Source: JANXYY01 sp035530875 (GTDB lineage: Bacteria; Actinomycetota; Actinomycetes; Nanopelagicales; Nanopelagicaceae). From it: DNA of 36,819 bases. Positions 26,386 through 34,937 of this stretch are shown in pieces (position 1 is the first letter of the stretch; the number at the start of each line of letters is the position of its first letter). A program made the translations under genes and the position numbers. The DNA lies in NCBI GenBank assembly GCA_035530875.1, contig DATKUB010000056.1, positions 1-36,819 on the forward strand, written 5' to 3'. The notes beneath the pieces were generated by a model, which was not told the DNA's origin, searched no databases, and saw only the letters and a list, made by a program, of their open reading frames with translations.

Positions 26386-26412
26386 CTAGCACTCCAATCA
26401 TGCGAGTGCCAA
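26386..26412. promoter_or_regulatory. CIRCE operator (HrcA-binding site) of the hrcA-dnaJ operon
   Basis: CTAGCACTC, 9 bases, GAGTGCCAA. The consensus is TTAGCACTC-N9-GAGTGCTAA; 16 of 18 arm positions match, and the spacer length is exact. It lies directly upstream of the hrcA ribosome binding site, so HrcA controls its own operon. Confidence 0.92.
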
Positions 26413-26460
26413 TCTTACGCTGCTATGAGTTGAAACGGCGAGCGTTAGGCTAGCCCAGCC

Positions 26461-27108
26461 ATGATCAGCCACTTCATTCAACACATACTTGACCTGGTTG
26501 CTGGAGCCGGGCCGATTGTCTATGTCATCGTGGCGTTAGCCGCAATCACCGAAGGTGCGGCTTTTGTTGGGCTGGTCTTCCCATCTGAGACCACATTGAT
26601 TGTGGCTGGGGCGGCCTCTGCTTCAGGGCACCTCAAGATCTCCATCCTTATTCCGATTGCAGTGGTTGGCGCCATCATTGGCGACAGCACGGGCTATGAA
26701 ATCGGCCGATTTTTTGGACCACGACTGCGCACCTCCAAATATGGCCGGAAAGTAAAACCAGAGCATTGGGAGCAGGCCGATGCCTTCGTCCATAAACACG
26801 GCGCCTGGTCTGTTTTTACCGGGCGTTTCGTAGCGGTCTTTAGATCCCTCGTTCCCGCTATTGCCGGAACCATGCAGATGAAGTACCGCAAATTTTTATT
26901 GGGTAACGCGGCCGGCGCACTTATTTGGGCTCCGGCCGCCCTTATCGCCGGCCGACTTGCCAGCCAGAATCTCGCTCGCGTTGAGAAGATCATCTCCAGA
27001 ATGGGGTACGGCTTCCTGTCAGTGCTTACTGTCCTAATTCTTGCCCTGGCTTTTCGACACTACGTCAGGAAGCGCCAAGCCGAAAAAGATCCAGATGGCA
27101 CTAGTTGA
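26461..27108 (+). CDS. DedA family membrane protein
   Basis: 215 residues. DedA/SNARE-associated (VTT) membrane protein with the family motifs: an acidic AAITEGAAFVGLVFPSETTL stretch near 27-46, GDSTGYEIGRFFGPRL near 79-94, and the FTGRFVAVFRSLVPAIAGT segment near 119-137 with conserved arginines. DedA relatives act in lipid carrier recycling (undecaprenyl phosphate or phospholipid flipping) and need membrane potential. It is divergent from hrcA and overlaps the convergent hemW stop by 8 bases. Confidence 0.92.
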   Translation: MISHFIQHILDLVAGAGPIVYVIVALAAITEGAAFVGLVFPSETTLIVAGAASASGHLKISILIPIAVVGAIIGDSTGYEIGRFFGPRLRTSKYGRKVKPEHWEQADAFVHKHGAWSVFTGRFVAVFRSLVPAIAGTMQMKYRKFLLGNAAGALIWAPAALIAGRLASQNLARVEKIISRMGYGFLSVLTVLILALAFRHYVRKRQAEKDPDGTS

Positions 27109-28252
27109 GTGAAAGATTTTCAACCATCGAACGGACGACGGCATCAGCCATGAGCCGTCCTCTCATCGTCAACACCGCCAACCCGCGGTCAAAGCTGGCT
27201 GGGTCAAAGTAGCCATCCTCGAGCGCTTGCCGTGTTTGGCGCGCTGGCAACGATTGCGTCGGGAGCCCACTTCGGAGCCGCAGATTGAGCATGATCCGTT
27301 CTACCTCAAGCTGGTTAGACGTCAGAGTCTCGCGATCCATAACTGGTAGTTCAGTTGCCGACAAACGCTGTGCGTAGGCGGCTGGATGTTTCACATTCCA
27401 CCAGCGGGTTCCGGAAAAGTGAGAGTGCGCTCCTGGGCCAAAGCCCCACCAGTCACCGCCAGCCCAGTAGGCAAGATTGTGTTTGCATTCGCCACCGGGC
27501 CTGGCCCAGTTGCTTACTTCATACCAATCAAGGCCAGCTCGTTCGAATGCCGCCGATGCCATTTCATATTTGTCGGCGGTTTCGTCGTCATCGGGTATAA
27601 CCACCTCGCCTTGCGACACCTTTTTTGCAAACTTGGTGCCCTCCTCGACGATCAGGGAATATGCGCTCACGTGATCAATTGGCAAATCAAGAGCTGCATC
27701 GATGCTCTCCCGCCAGTCCGCCAGGCTCTCCCCTGGCGTTCCATAAATTAGGTCGACGCTGATGTGATCAAAACCAACCGCTTTCGCCTCATTAACCGCC
27801 GATATCAGGCGATCTGGAGAATGGGTGCGGTCCAAAGTCGAAAGCACATGCGGCACTGCGCTTTGCATACCGAAGGAAATTCGATTGAGGCCCGCTTCGC
27901 GCAATTGTGCGAGTGATGATTTTGTGACACTCTCTGGATTGGCTTCGGTTGTGATTTCGGCTCCCTCGACAATGCCGAACTGATCCTCGAGTCGGACCAA
28001 GGTTGTTTCGATCGCACTGGGGATGAGAAGAGTTGGAGTGCCGCCACCAAAGAAGATCGTAGAGATCGGCCTTTGTCCAAGTTGGTTTGCTGCCATCTCG
28101 ATCTCTATCGCCAGTGTTTCCACGTAGTTCGCTTGCGAGATCGTGGTCCCGTCCCGCGACAATTCAAGGGCTGTATAGGTATTGAAATCGCAGTATCCGC
28201 AGCGAGACGAACAGAATGGAACATGTATGTAGGCGGAGAATGATTGACTCAT
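27101..28252 (-). CDS. hemW: radical-SAM heme chaperone HemW
   Basis: 383 residues. The HemW-type radical-SAM motif CxxxCxYC is at Cys14, Cys18, Cys21 (FCSSRCGYCDF) and FFGGGTPTLL follows, with a C-terminal HemW domain (GPGAHSHFSGTRWWN). HemW binds and delivers heme to respiratory enzymes; related HemN makes protoporphyrinogen anaerobically, but the Cys pattern and length favour HemW. The ATG follows AGGAGA (overlapping the MOSC stop) at 5 bases, so translation is coupled to the MOSC gene. Confidence 0.93.
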   Translation of the reverse strand: MSQSFSAYIHVPFCSSRCGYCDFNTYTALELSRDGTTISQANYVETLAIEIEMAANQLGQRPISTIFFGGGTPTLLIPSAIETTLVRLEDQFGIVEGAEITTEANPESVTKSSLAQLREAGLNRISFGMQSAVPHVLSTLDRTHSPDRLISAVNEAKAVGFDHISVDLIYGTPGESLADWRESIDAALDLPIDHVSAYSLIVEEGTKFAKKVSQGEVVIPDDDETADKYEMASAAFERAGLDWYEVSNWARPGGECKHNLAYWAGGDWWGFGPGAHSHFSGTRWWNVKHPAAYAQRLSATELPVMDRETLTSNQLEVERIMLNLRLRSGLPTQSLPARQTRQALEDGYFDPASFDRGLAVLTMRGRLMADAVVRSMVENLSLN

Positions 28253-28261
28253 GTTCGTCTC

Positions 28262-28897
28262 CTAACTTGCGTTAAGAATTCGATTAGCCCACTCATGCCA
28301 TGAGATTGGAAGATCTGGTACGTCTAGAACTTGTGGCAAGAAATCGCGGTTTCCGTTTCGCGCCTCAAATGCCTTGCCGATGGTGAAGCCGTGCGCAGGC
28401 TTGCTCAGGACTATTATTGAGTCTCCTGCCGAGACTTCGCCACTTTCAATAACTCTGAGATAGGCGCCTGGCCGAACCGCTTCAGTGAAATCCTTTATCA
28501 AGGAAGGTCGCTTCCAAAAACCGGCAAAGACTCGGCATGGGATGCGCGGCTCAGAAACTTCTAGCAAGGCCGAACCAATGCGCCAACGTTCCCCTATTAC
28601 CGCCTCGGTCAGATCAATTCCTTGGGTGGTCAAATTTTCACCGAACGACCCGGGTGAAAGGCTTGCTTCAATTCGCGATTCCCACCAGTTGGAATCTTCA
28701 GTTGAATACGCATAGACGGCCTTATCAATCCCGCCATGCACCTTAGTATCTAGAACATGATCCCCCACAACACCTGTTGAGGTGAGGTCGACAGCGGCCA
28801 CGGGACGTTTATCGATTCCGGTGCGACCCACCGAGCCAGTCCAATCGCCTTCATGAATAACCGCCGTGATATTGACGCTGGTCAGGCGAGCGCTCAT
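28262..28897 (-). CDS. MOSC domain-containing protein (YiiM-like)
   Basis: 211 residues. MOSC fold with VVGDHVLDTKVHGGIDKAVY near 43-62, PGSFGENLTTQGIDL near 82-96 and the conserved cysteine in SEPRIPCRVFAG. MOSC proteins carry sulfur or bind molybdopterin; YiiM-type members help handle toxic N-hydroxylated bases. It is fused by an ATGA overlap to lepA upstream and lies 9 bases before hemW. No molybdenum cofactor gene is nearby in the window, and the precise substrate is unknown. A 3-alpha YiiM-type tail is suggested by the sequence after about 150, with low certainty. Confidence 0.86.
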   Translation of the reverse strand: MSARLTSVNITAVIHEGDWTGSVGRTGIDKRPVAAVDLTSTGVVGDHVLDTKVHGGIDKAVYAYSTEDSNWWESRIEASLSPGSFGENLTTQGIDLTEAVIGERWRIGSALLEVSEPRIPCRVFAGFWKRPSLIKDFTEAVRPGAYLRVIESGEVSAGDSIIVLSKPAHGFTIGKAFEARNGNRDFLPQVLDVPDLPISWHEWANRILNAS

Positions 28898-30756
28898 TTC
28901 TTGGTCTGGTCCTTTGATGAGTCAGTGGCGAGCGCAGCAATAAAGGCCTCTTGTGGGACTTCGACACGTCCCACCATTTTCATGCGCTTCTTGCCCTCTT
29001 TCTGCTTTTCAAGAAGTTTGCGCTTACGCGTAATGTCGCCGCCGTAACACTTTGCCAGCACGTCCTTACGCATGGCGCGGATACTTTCGCGGGCAATAAT
29101 GCGCGCCCCGATTGCTGCCTGGATCGGCACTTCAAACTGCTGGCGCGGGATTAGTTCGCGCAATTTTGAAGTCATCATGACGCCGTAGGCGTAAGCCTTA
29201 TCGCGGTGGACAATCGCACTGAAGGCGTCGACCGCTTCGCCTTGGAGCAGGATGTCGACCTTGACTAATTCGCCCGTCTCTTCACCGATTGGTTCGTAAT
29301 CAAGTGATGCATAACCGCGAGTGCGGGACTTGAGCTGATCGAAGAAGTCGAACACAATTTCAGCAAGGGGCAGTGTGTAGCGAAGTTCAACTCGCTCTTC
29401 AGAGAGATACTCCATGCCCAACAGTGCGCCGCGCCTGCTCTGGCAAAGTTCCATGATCGCGCCGATAAATTCACTTGGCGCCAGGATTGTTGCTCGCACC
29501 ACCGGTTCGAAAACCGAAGCGATCTTCCCGTTCGGAAATTCGCTGGGATTCGTGACGATTGATTCTTTACCGTCGTCCATCACAACCCGGTAGACCACGT
29601 TGGGTGCGGTAGAGATCAGATTGAGTTTTGACTCCCGTTCAAGGCGTTCACGAACGATTTCCATATGAAGCAGACCCAAAAAGCCACAACGAAAACCAAA
29701 CCCAAGCGCAGCGGAGGTTTCAGGCTCGTAAACAAGAGCCGCATCATTTAGTTGCAGCTTGTCCAACGCTTCGCGCAACGCCGGGTAATCGGCGCCGTCC
29801 AGCGGATAGAGCCCGCTAAATACCATTGGCTTTGGGTCTTTGTACCCGCCGAGCGCTTCGATAGCCGGCCTGACGACGGTTGTAACCGTGTCACCAACTC
29901 GAGACTGACGCACATCCTTTACCCCAGTGATCAGGTATCCGACCTCGCCAACCCCAAGTCCCTTGCTCACGATCGGCTCAGGCGAAATGACCCCAACTTC
30001 GAGCATCTCGTGCTTAACCTTGGTTGAAAACATCATGATCTGATCGCGCTGCGACAGATGGCCATCGAAAACCCGCACGTACGTGACAACGCCGCGATAT
30101 GAGTCGTATACCGAATCAAAGATCAGAGCGCGTGCCGGCGCATTGGGATCGCCCTTGGGGGCTGGGATTTGCTTAACGATTTCATCCAGCAGATCTTCAA
30201 CGCCCTCACCGGTCTTCCCGGAAACCCGGAAACAGTCCTCGGGCTCGCAACCGATTAGGTGCGCCAACTCCTTGGCGAACTTATCTGGCTGGGCTGATGG
30301 CAGATCTATCTTGTTGAGCACCGGAATGATGGTCAGATCGTTCTCCATGGCCAGGTATAGATTGGCCAGGGTCTGGGCTTCGATGCCTTGCGCTGCATCG
30401 ACCAGAAGAACGGCGCCTTCACATGCGGCCAACGATCGGGAGACCTCGTAGGTGAAATCGACATGTCCAGGCGTGTCGATCATGTTCAGGATGTACTCGT
30501 TGCCATCAACGGCGGAACGCCAAGGCAACCGCACAGCTTGAGATTTGATCGTGATCCCGCGTTCGCGCTCAATGTCCATTCGATCCAGGTACTGGGCGCG
30601 CGCATGCCGAGCGTCTACTACACCGGTTATTCCCAACATGCGATCGGCAAGAGTTGATTTACCGTGGTCAATGTGGGCGATGATGCAGAAATTGCGAATC
30701 TGAGCCGGGTTAGTTGAGGCCGGCTGAGGTGCGGAAGCTAACGGAATTGCTGGCAT
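28894..30756 (-). CDS. lepA: elongation factor 4 (LepA)
   Basis: 620 residues. Translation GTPase acting on ribosomes that need back-translocation or in 30S assembly. Motifs: G1 AHIDHGKST at 27-35, G3 DTPGHVDF, G4 NKID; then EF-G-like domains and the LepA-specific C-terminus (YGGDITRKRKLLEKQKEGK). It lies 27 bases after rpsT and overlaps the MOSC gene. The start is an ATG; a weak Shine-Dalgarno (AAGG) precedes it. Confidence 0.97.
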   Translation of the reverse strand: MPAIPLASAPQPASTNPAQIRNFCIIAHIDHGKSTLADRMLGITGVVDARHARAQYLDRMDIERERGITIKSQAVRLPWRSAVDGNEYILNMIDTPGHVDFTYEVSRSLAACEGAVLLVDAAQGIEAQTLANLYLAMENDLTIIPVLNKIDLPSAQPDKFAKELAHLIGCEPEDCFRVSGKTGEGVEDLLDEIVKQIPAPKGDPNAPARALIFDSVYDSYRGVVTYVRVFDGHLSQRDQIMMFSTKVKHEMLEVGVISPEPIVSKGLGVGEVGYLITGVKDVRQSRVGDTVTTVVRPAIEALGGYKDPKPMVFSGLYPLDGADYPALREALDKLQLNDAALVYEPETSAALGFGFRCGFLGLLHMEIVRERLERESKLNLISTAPNVVYRVVMDDGKESIVTNPSEFPNGKIASVFEPVVRATILAPSEFIGAIMELCQSRRGALLGMEYLSEERVELRYTLPLAEIVFDFFDQLKSRTRGYASLDYEPIGEETGELVKVDILLQGEAVDAFSAIVHRDKAYAYGVMMTSKLRELIPRQQFEVPIQAAIGARIIARESIRAMRKDVLAKCYGGDITRKRKLLEKQKEGKKRMKMVGRVEVPQEAFIAALATDSSKDQTKK

Positions 30757-30783
30757 ATCCGCCCGCCTTGAGGCGCGTGTCGA

Positions 30784-31044
30784 TTAAAGCGCTGAGGCGC
30801 GCTTGGCCATTGCCGACTTTTTGTTGGCGGCCTGGTTGGCGTGAATGACGCCCTTGGAGACAGCAATGTCCAATTCGCGTGAAGCGACGCGGAGTTCAGC
30901 GTCGGCCTTAGCCGCATCACCCGAGGTCGCAGCGTCGCGGAAGCGTCGAATGGCAGTCTTAAGCGAGGACCTGACGGACTTGTTGCGAAGGCGTGCCTTC
31001 TCATTGGTGCCGATCCGCTTGATCTGCGACTTGATATTTGCCAC
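30784..31044 (-). CDS. rpsT: 30S ribosomal protein bS20
   Basis: 86 residues from a GTG at 31044 preceded by AGAGGG at 5 bases. The sequence (IKSQIKRIGTNEKARLRNKS, then an all-helical basic body and AANKKSAMAKRASAL end) is the standard S20, a primary 16S-binding protein. It lies upstream of lepA on the same strand, as in many actinobacteria. An 88-residue frame overlapping it is a shadow. Confidence 0.95.
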   Translation of the reverse strand: MANIKSQIKRIGTNEKARLRNKSVRSSLKTAIRRFRDAATSGDAAKADAELRVASRELDIAVSKGVIHANQAANKKSAMAKRASAL

Positions 31045-31215
31045 TAGTGCCCTCTTTAAAAATAGATTGTTCGGGCGATAACCCGTCGGGAGAGGTTACC
31101 AGCGACCAGGGGGTTCCCCCAAACTCAGAGCCACCGAAATTGCCTCCTAGCCTGGCCCTGTGGGTCAGGGGCGCTATCGTCGCATCAGGTGCCCTTTGGA
31201 AGGGGAGTTTCTGAC

Positions 31216-31671
31216 ATGAACATGGCTACCGAAATTGAGCGCTACCGGCAGGCTGGATCGGAGTTCGTCCTGGCCGCCAGGAGTGGAGTAGAAAAGGCAG
31301 AAACAGGTGGCAACGGGAGTTGGGGTGCGACCGAGATCGCCCACCACCTGGCCGATGCCGATCTACATTTTGCAATCCGGATCAGGGAGATCCTCGTCCA
31401 CGACAACCCAGCTCTGGTTTTCTTTGCCGAGGAGGGCTACGGCTCGAAATTGAACTACGCCGACCGCCCAATTGAGCCAGCCTTGCTATTGATCAAAATG
31501 ATTCACGAAGAGACGGCAGATTTGCTCACGACTCTTCCCGAACAGGCTTGGTCAAGAGGTGGCGCTCGCGCTGATGGTCTGAATTTAACCTTGGCTGACG
31601 TCGTGCGTAAATCAATTGATCACACCAAAGAGCACATTGATCAGGTCGCGAATCTTAAGAGCGCGCTTTAG
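31216..31671 (+). CDS. DinB-like four-helix protein
   Basis: 151 residues from the ATG at 31216, 8 bases after AGGGGAG; a second ATG two codons on is possible. The layout is that of DinB/YfiT-like metal-binding four-helix bundles: an ATEIAHHLADADLHFAIRI helix near 39-57, and a final KSIDHTKEHIDQV helix with two His. The three-His metal site is likely His from IAHH and the two of HTKEH. Members include thiol-dependent transferases (bacillithiol or mycothiol), but no substrate is shown here. It ends inside the 3' end of the convergent holA (17-base overlap). Confidence 0.8.
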   Translation: MNMATEIERYRQAGSEFVLAARSGVEKAETGGNGSWGATEIAHHLADADLHFAIRIREILVHDNPALVFFAEEGYGSKLNYADRPIEPALLLIKMIHEETADLLTTLPEQAWSRGGARADGLNLTLADVVRKSIDHTKEHIDQVANLKSAL

Positions 31672-32617
31672 CAATTGTCATAACTGCCCGCTCAAGGGCG
31701 TAAATTGGATCCGATTCGCCGCCCTTAACGGCGCCATCGGCTCTCGCGGCAGCCTGCACTGCAACCGTGATCGACGCGGCGTTCCAGCCCGCCAACTGAC
31801 GCCTGGCTTTATCAATTTGCCAGGGCGCTAGGCCAAGTTGTCCAGCCAACTCCGCCGAGCGGACGCCGCGAGAGGCGGATCCGACTTTGGCTAAGGTGCG
31901 AATTCCCGAGGCTAGGGCGCTGGTTATTAGAACCGGATCGGTTCCCGTGTCCAGAGCTTGTCTTAGCGTGGCCAGTGCAACGCCGATATTGCCGTCGATG
32001 GCCGCGTCGGCAACTTTAAATCCAGTCGCTTCAACCCGGCCGCCGTGATAACGCTCCACGGCAGCACTATCAATTGCGCCAACGATGTCGCTTACGAGTT
32101 GTGAAGCAGCGCCCGCAAGCTCCCTAACATCTCCGCCAACCGCATCGACGAGAGCACGGGCCGCTTCAGCGTCAATCTTGCGGCCATGGCCGGCGAATTC
32201 AGCTCGAATGAAATCGAGTTTTTCATTGTCCTTCTTGATTGCCTTGCAGGCGATTTCAAGCGGCTTAGCCTTCTTGACTGCGTCAAGTAGCGCCTTCCCT
32301 TTGGTCACGCCCTTGTGCATAAGGATCAGGGTGATGTTCTCGTCTGGGTTGGAAAGGTAACTCGTTATATCGCCAGCACAATCAGCGCTTAAATCTTGTA
32401 AGTCCCGAATCACCAAAACCCGTCGCTCACCAAATAGCGACGGCGCCAACGCATCGCCGATCTCCCCGACCCCGATCTCAGCAGCGCTTAGGGTCTGAAC
32501 CGAAGCCAGTGGTTCGTTAGCCCGAATCTCGGCGACGATCCGTTCAGTTGCTCGATCAGCAAGTAGCGACTCCGGACCGAGGGCTAGGACCAGGTTGGGA
32601 ATTTGATTGTTTGTCAT
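31655..32617 (-). CDS. holA: DNA polymerase III subunit delta
   Basis: 320 residues from the ATG at 32617, which overlaps the comEC stop as ATGA; the in-frame ATG at 32635 is rejected for that reason. Delta is the clamp-loader wrench that opens the sliding clamp. The AAA-like N-terminal part (LVLALGPESLLADRATERIV; APSLFGERRVLVIRDLQDL) and collar domain (QALDTGTDPVLITSALASG) follow the HolA pattern. The position between comEC and rpsT is the standard actinobacterial and Gram-positive order. Confidence 0.92.
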   Translation of the reverse strand: MTNNQIPNLVLALGPESLLADRATERIVAEIRANEPLASVQTLSAAEIGVGEIGDALAPSLFGERRVLVIRDLQDLSADCAGDITSYLSNPDENITLILMHKGVTKGKALLDAVKKAKPLEIACKAIKKDNEKLDFIRAEFAGHGRKIDAEAARALVDAVGGDVRELAGAASQLVSDIVGAIDSAAVERYHGGRVEATGFKVADAAIDGNIGVALATLRQALDTGTDPVLITSALASGIRTLAKVGSASRGVRSAELAGQLGLAPWQIDKARRQLAGWNAASITVAVQAAARADGAVKGGESDPIYALERAVMTIAKARS

Positions 32618-34782
32618 CGTCGCCGAGCATCCCACGCACGGTGGCCTCGTGCCACCACGATCAGGTTTTCGGCGCGCCCCGCCACCGCAAGAGCGCCAGA
32701 TTGATCGGTTCTCGCGACAAATACGCCAAGCCTGGCCAAGGCCGCGAGGGTGCTATCTGCCGGATGTCCGTAGGGATTGTCTTTGCCGACGCTAACCAGA
32801 GCTACCTTGGGACTTAGCGCGGCGAGAAATTCCGGGTCTTGATTTCCCGAACCGTGGTGACAGACCTTCAGCACATCGACCTCGATCGGGCCCCATTCGC
32901 CATGTTGACGCCAACTTGCCAAGAGTCTTGCCTGGGCCGGAGCCTCTAGATCACCGCCGAGGAAAAGTCGAAGTTCCGTCATGTTCGCCACCGTCTTGGT
33001 TATCAACGTTGCAACACTTGAGTTATTCGGAGAATCTTCGACGCCATCGGGCCAGAGAGTTTCGATTCGGTAATCGCCCAACTGAATCCGGATGCCTGCG
33101 TGCACGTGCGTGATCGGAATCTGTTTGGCCCACTTCACGATCCGGCGGTATTCACCACTTGGTTCGTCAAGCGGCGAAATCCAGATGGCTCCCACTTTGC
33201 GGTGGTGCAGAACTCCTGGCAGTCCTTCAACGTGATCGGCATGATCATGGGTGAGAATCACAAGTGGCACCGTTTGGATCTTGAGTTCGTCAAGGCATTT
33301 CTCGATCAGTCGAACATCAGGCCCAGCGTCGATGACGATGGCACTGTGCTGGCCAAGGTTAAGCAATAGCCCATCGCCTTGTCCTACGTCGCAAGCTAGC
33401 AAGGTCCAATCCTTGGGTGGCCAACCCGGGTGCGACAGACTTGGCAGAAGCAAACTGCCCACAATCAGGAGGCACACCGTGATGGTTTTGCGGTCGGACC
33501 TAACTCGCCGCGCAAACGCCACCAAGGAAACTGTGATTGCCGCTAAGAGAAATACACCAAAGAAATTCTTTGGCCAGGCGATCGCAGCGAACGGCAGGGC
33601 AGCACAGCGATGCGCAATGCCGCTGATGAGCATTGTTGGATAAGCGGCCAGGCGAGCAGTGAACTCAGCAAGGCTCATGTTGAATTGCGAGATCAGCGCA
33701 GTACCTAGGCCAAGGATTGTCGATGGCGCAACGAGCGGTCCGGCCAAAGCGTTGGCGACAACCGCAATGATGCTCACTTGGCCACTTAAAGCGACGATGA
33801 GAGGCGCACACATTGCTTGCGCGGATAGCGGGATGGCGATTGCGTGAGCCAACCAGCTCGGCATATGTCGTGCCATCGATCGAGCCCAAGTTGGTGCCAG
33901 TAGGAGCAGTCCGGCCGTGGCGAATACCGAGAGTGCGAAACCGTAGCTGACCGCTTGTGTCGGATCAATCAGCAAAAGGATGAAGATTGCGGTGGCGAGT
34001 GCTGGGACGGCTGATGCCTTAACCCCAAGAGCGGCGGCCACGAGAACAACACATGCCATCGCGGCCGCACGCAACACCGATGGTTGCGGTCTGACAACAA
34101 TTATGAAAAGTGCGATAGCCCCCACCGCGAGAGCTGGTCGTATGTGTCTGGAGATTCGTGTTCTGCGTAGGAGCGACATAACCAGCGCAGCAACGATTGC
34201 GAGGTTCGCCCCACTTACGGCGACTAAATGCGTAAGTCCTGTTGTCCGCATGTCGTCGTTGAGTAATCGCGAAACGCGCGATGTGTCACCGATAACTAAG
34301 CCTGGCAGCAATCCACGCGGATCGGGCGAGAGCGAATTGACGCTGTTGTATAAGCCAGATCGCACCCGCCCAGCCCATCGTTGAAAAACGTTAGGAGTCC
34401 CGAGTATTTGAGGCGGTCCCCGAACCCGGAGCATTGCAGCCATATCTGCAAGCGTGGGTGCAAATGAAACCTGCACGGCGACTTTCGTTCCAGGAAGCAG
34501 ACCCAACCAATTGCGGTCAGCTATCACTAGAACGGGCACTCTGGTTAGTAAGACTCGATCCGCCAACGAAATTCGAGAAAGCCGAGCATTTAGCGAAATT
34601 GATTCTGGGCGGAGCGCCGAGCCAGCGACAAGGGCCGTTCGCTTAACCGGGTCTGAGGTGATCGTTAAGACCACTTCCCCAACCGCGTGTACCCGGACCA
34701 GCGACGTCACCACTGGGTCGTGCCGCGAAAGATACCTACTCAGGCTTATGAAAAAACCAACGCCTAGCGCAAGTACCAGCAA
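32614..34782 (-). CDS. comEC: ComEC/Rec2 DNA-uptake channel (N-terminal start unresolved)
   Basis: 722 residues from a TTG at 34782, the most upstream usual start codon; the same frame continues upstream to about 34938 without a stop (see findings). A competence domain of many membrane helices (TGLTHLVAVSGANLAIVAAL near the middle) is followed by a metallo-beta-lactamase domain (CDVGQGDGLLLNLG, then THDHADHVEGLP, GDLEAPAQARLL, VCHHGSGNQD). ComEC transports single-stranded DNA across the membrane in natural transformation. It lies directly after comEA; the likely length with the extension is about 770 residues, normal for the family. Confidence 0.92.
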   Translation of the reverse strand: MLVLALGVGFFISLSRYLSRHDPVVTSLVRVHAVGEVVLTITSDPVKRTALVAGSALRPESISLNARLSRISLADRVLLTRVPVLVIADRNWLGLLPGTKVAVQVSFAPTLADMAAMLRVRGPPQILGTPNVFQRWAGRVRSGLYNSVNSLSPDPRGLLPGLVIGDTSRVSRLLNDDMRTTGLTHLVAVSGANLAIVAALVMSLLRRTRISRHIRPALAVGAIALFIIVVRPQPSVLRAAAMACVVLVAAALGVKASAVPALATAIFILLLIDPTQAVSYGFALSVFATAGLLLLAPTWARSMARHMPSWLAHAIAIPLSAQAMCAPLIVALSGQVSIIAVVANALAGPLVAPSTILGLGTALISQFNMSLAEFTARLAAYPTMLISGIAHRCAALPFAAIAWPKNFFGVFLLAAITVSLVAFARRVRSDRKTITVCLLIVGSLLLPSLSHPGWPPKDWTLLACDVGQGDGLLLNLGQHSAIVIDAGPDVRLIEKCLDELKIQTVPLVILTHDHADHVEGLPGVLHHRKVGAIWISPLDEPSGEYRRIVKWAKQIPITHVHAGIRIQLGDYRIETLWPDGVEDSPNNSSVATLITKTVANMTELRLFLGGDLEAPAQARLLASWRQHGEWGPIEVDVLKVCHHGSGNQDPEFLAALSPKVALVSVGKDNPYGHPADSTLAALARLGVFVARTDQSGALAVAGRAENLIVVARGHRAWDARRR

Positions 34783-34937
34783 TATCGCTGTGTATTTTGG
34801 GATGCGGCTTCGACGACTTGCGATCCATATCGAGATGGCAACAAGAACTAAAAATCCGATCGTGGTTAACCGTGGGAGGGTTCCAACAATCGCCCCAAGC
34901 CATAAACCCCCACCTGCAAAGAGAAGGCGTACATCTA

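Noticed and set aside
26371..26401. hrcA start at the ATG at 26401
   Set aside because: That codon lies inside the CIRCE operator, and the added residues do not resemble the family; the ATG at 26371 has a strong ribosome site.
30738..31004. 88-residue minus-strand frame over rpsT
   Set aside because: It is a frame-shifted shadow of rpsT with Arg/Pro-rich nonsense composition.
31072..31215. Possible hairpin (GCCCTG with CAGGGGC) upstream of the DinB-like gene
   Set aside because: The stem is short and imperfect, and it does not follow any gene end; nothing else recognised in this gap.
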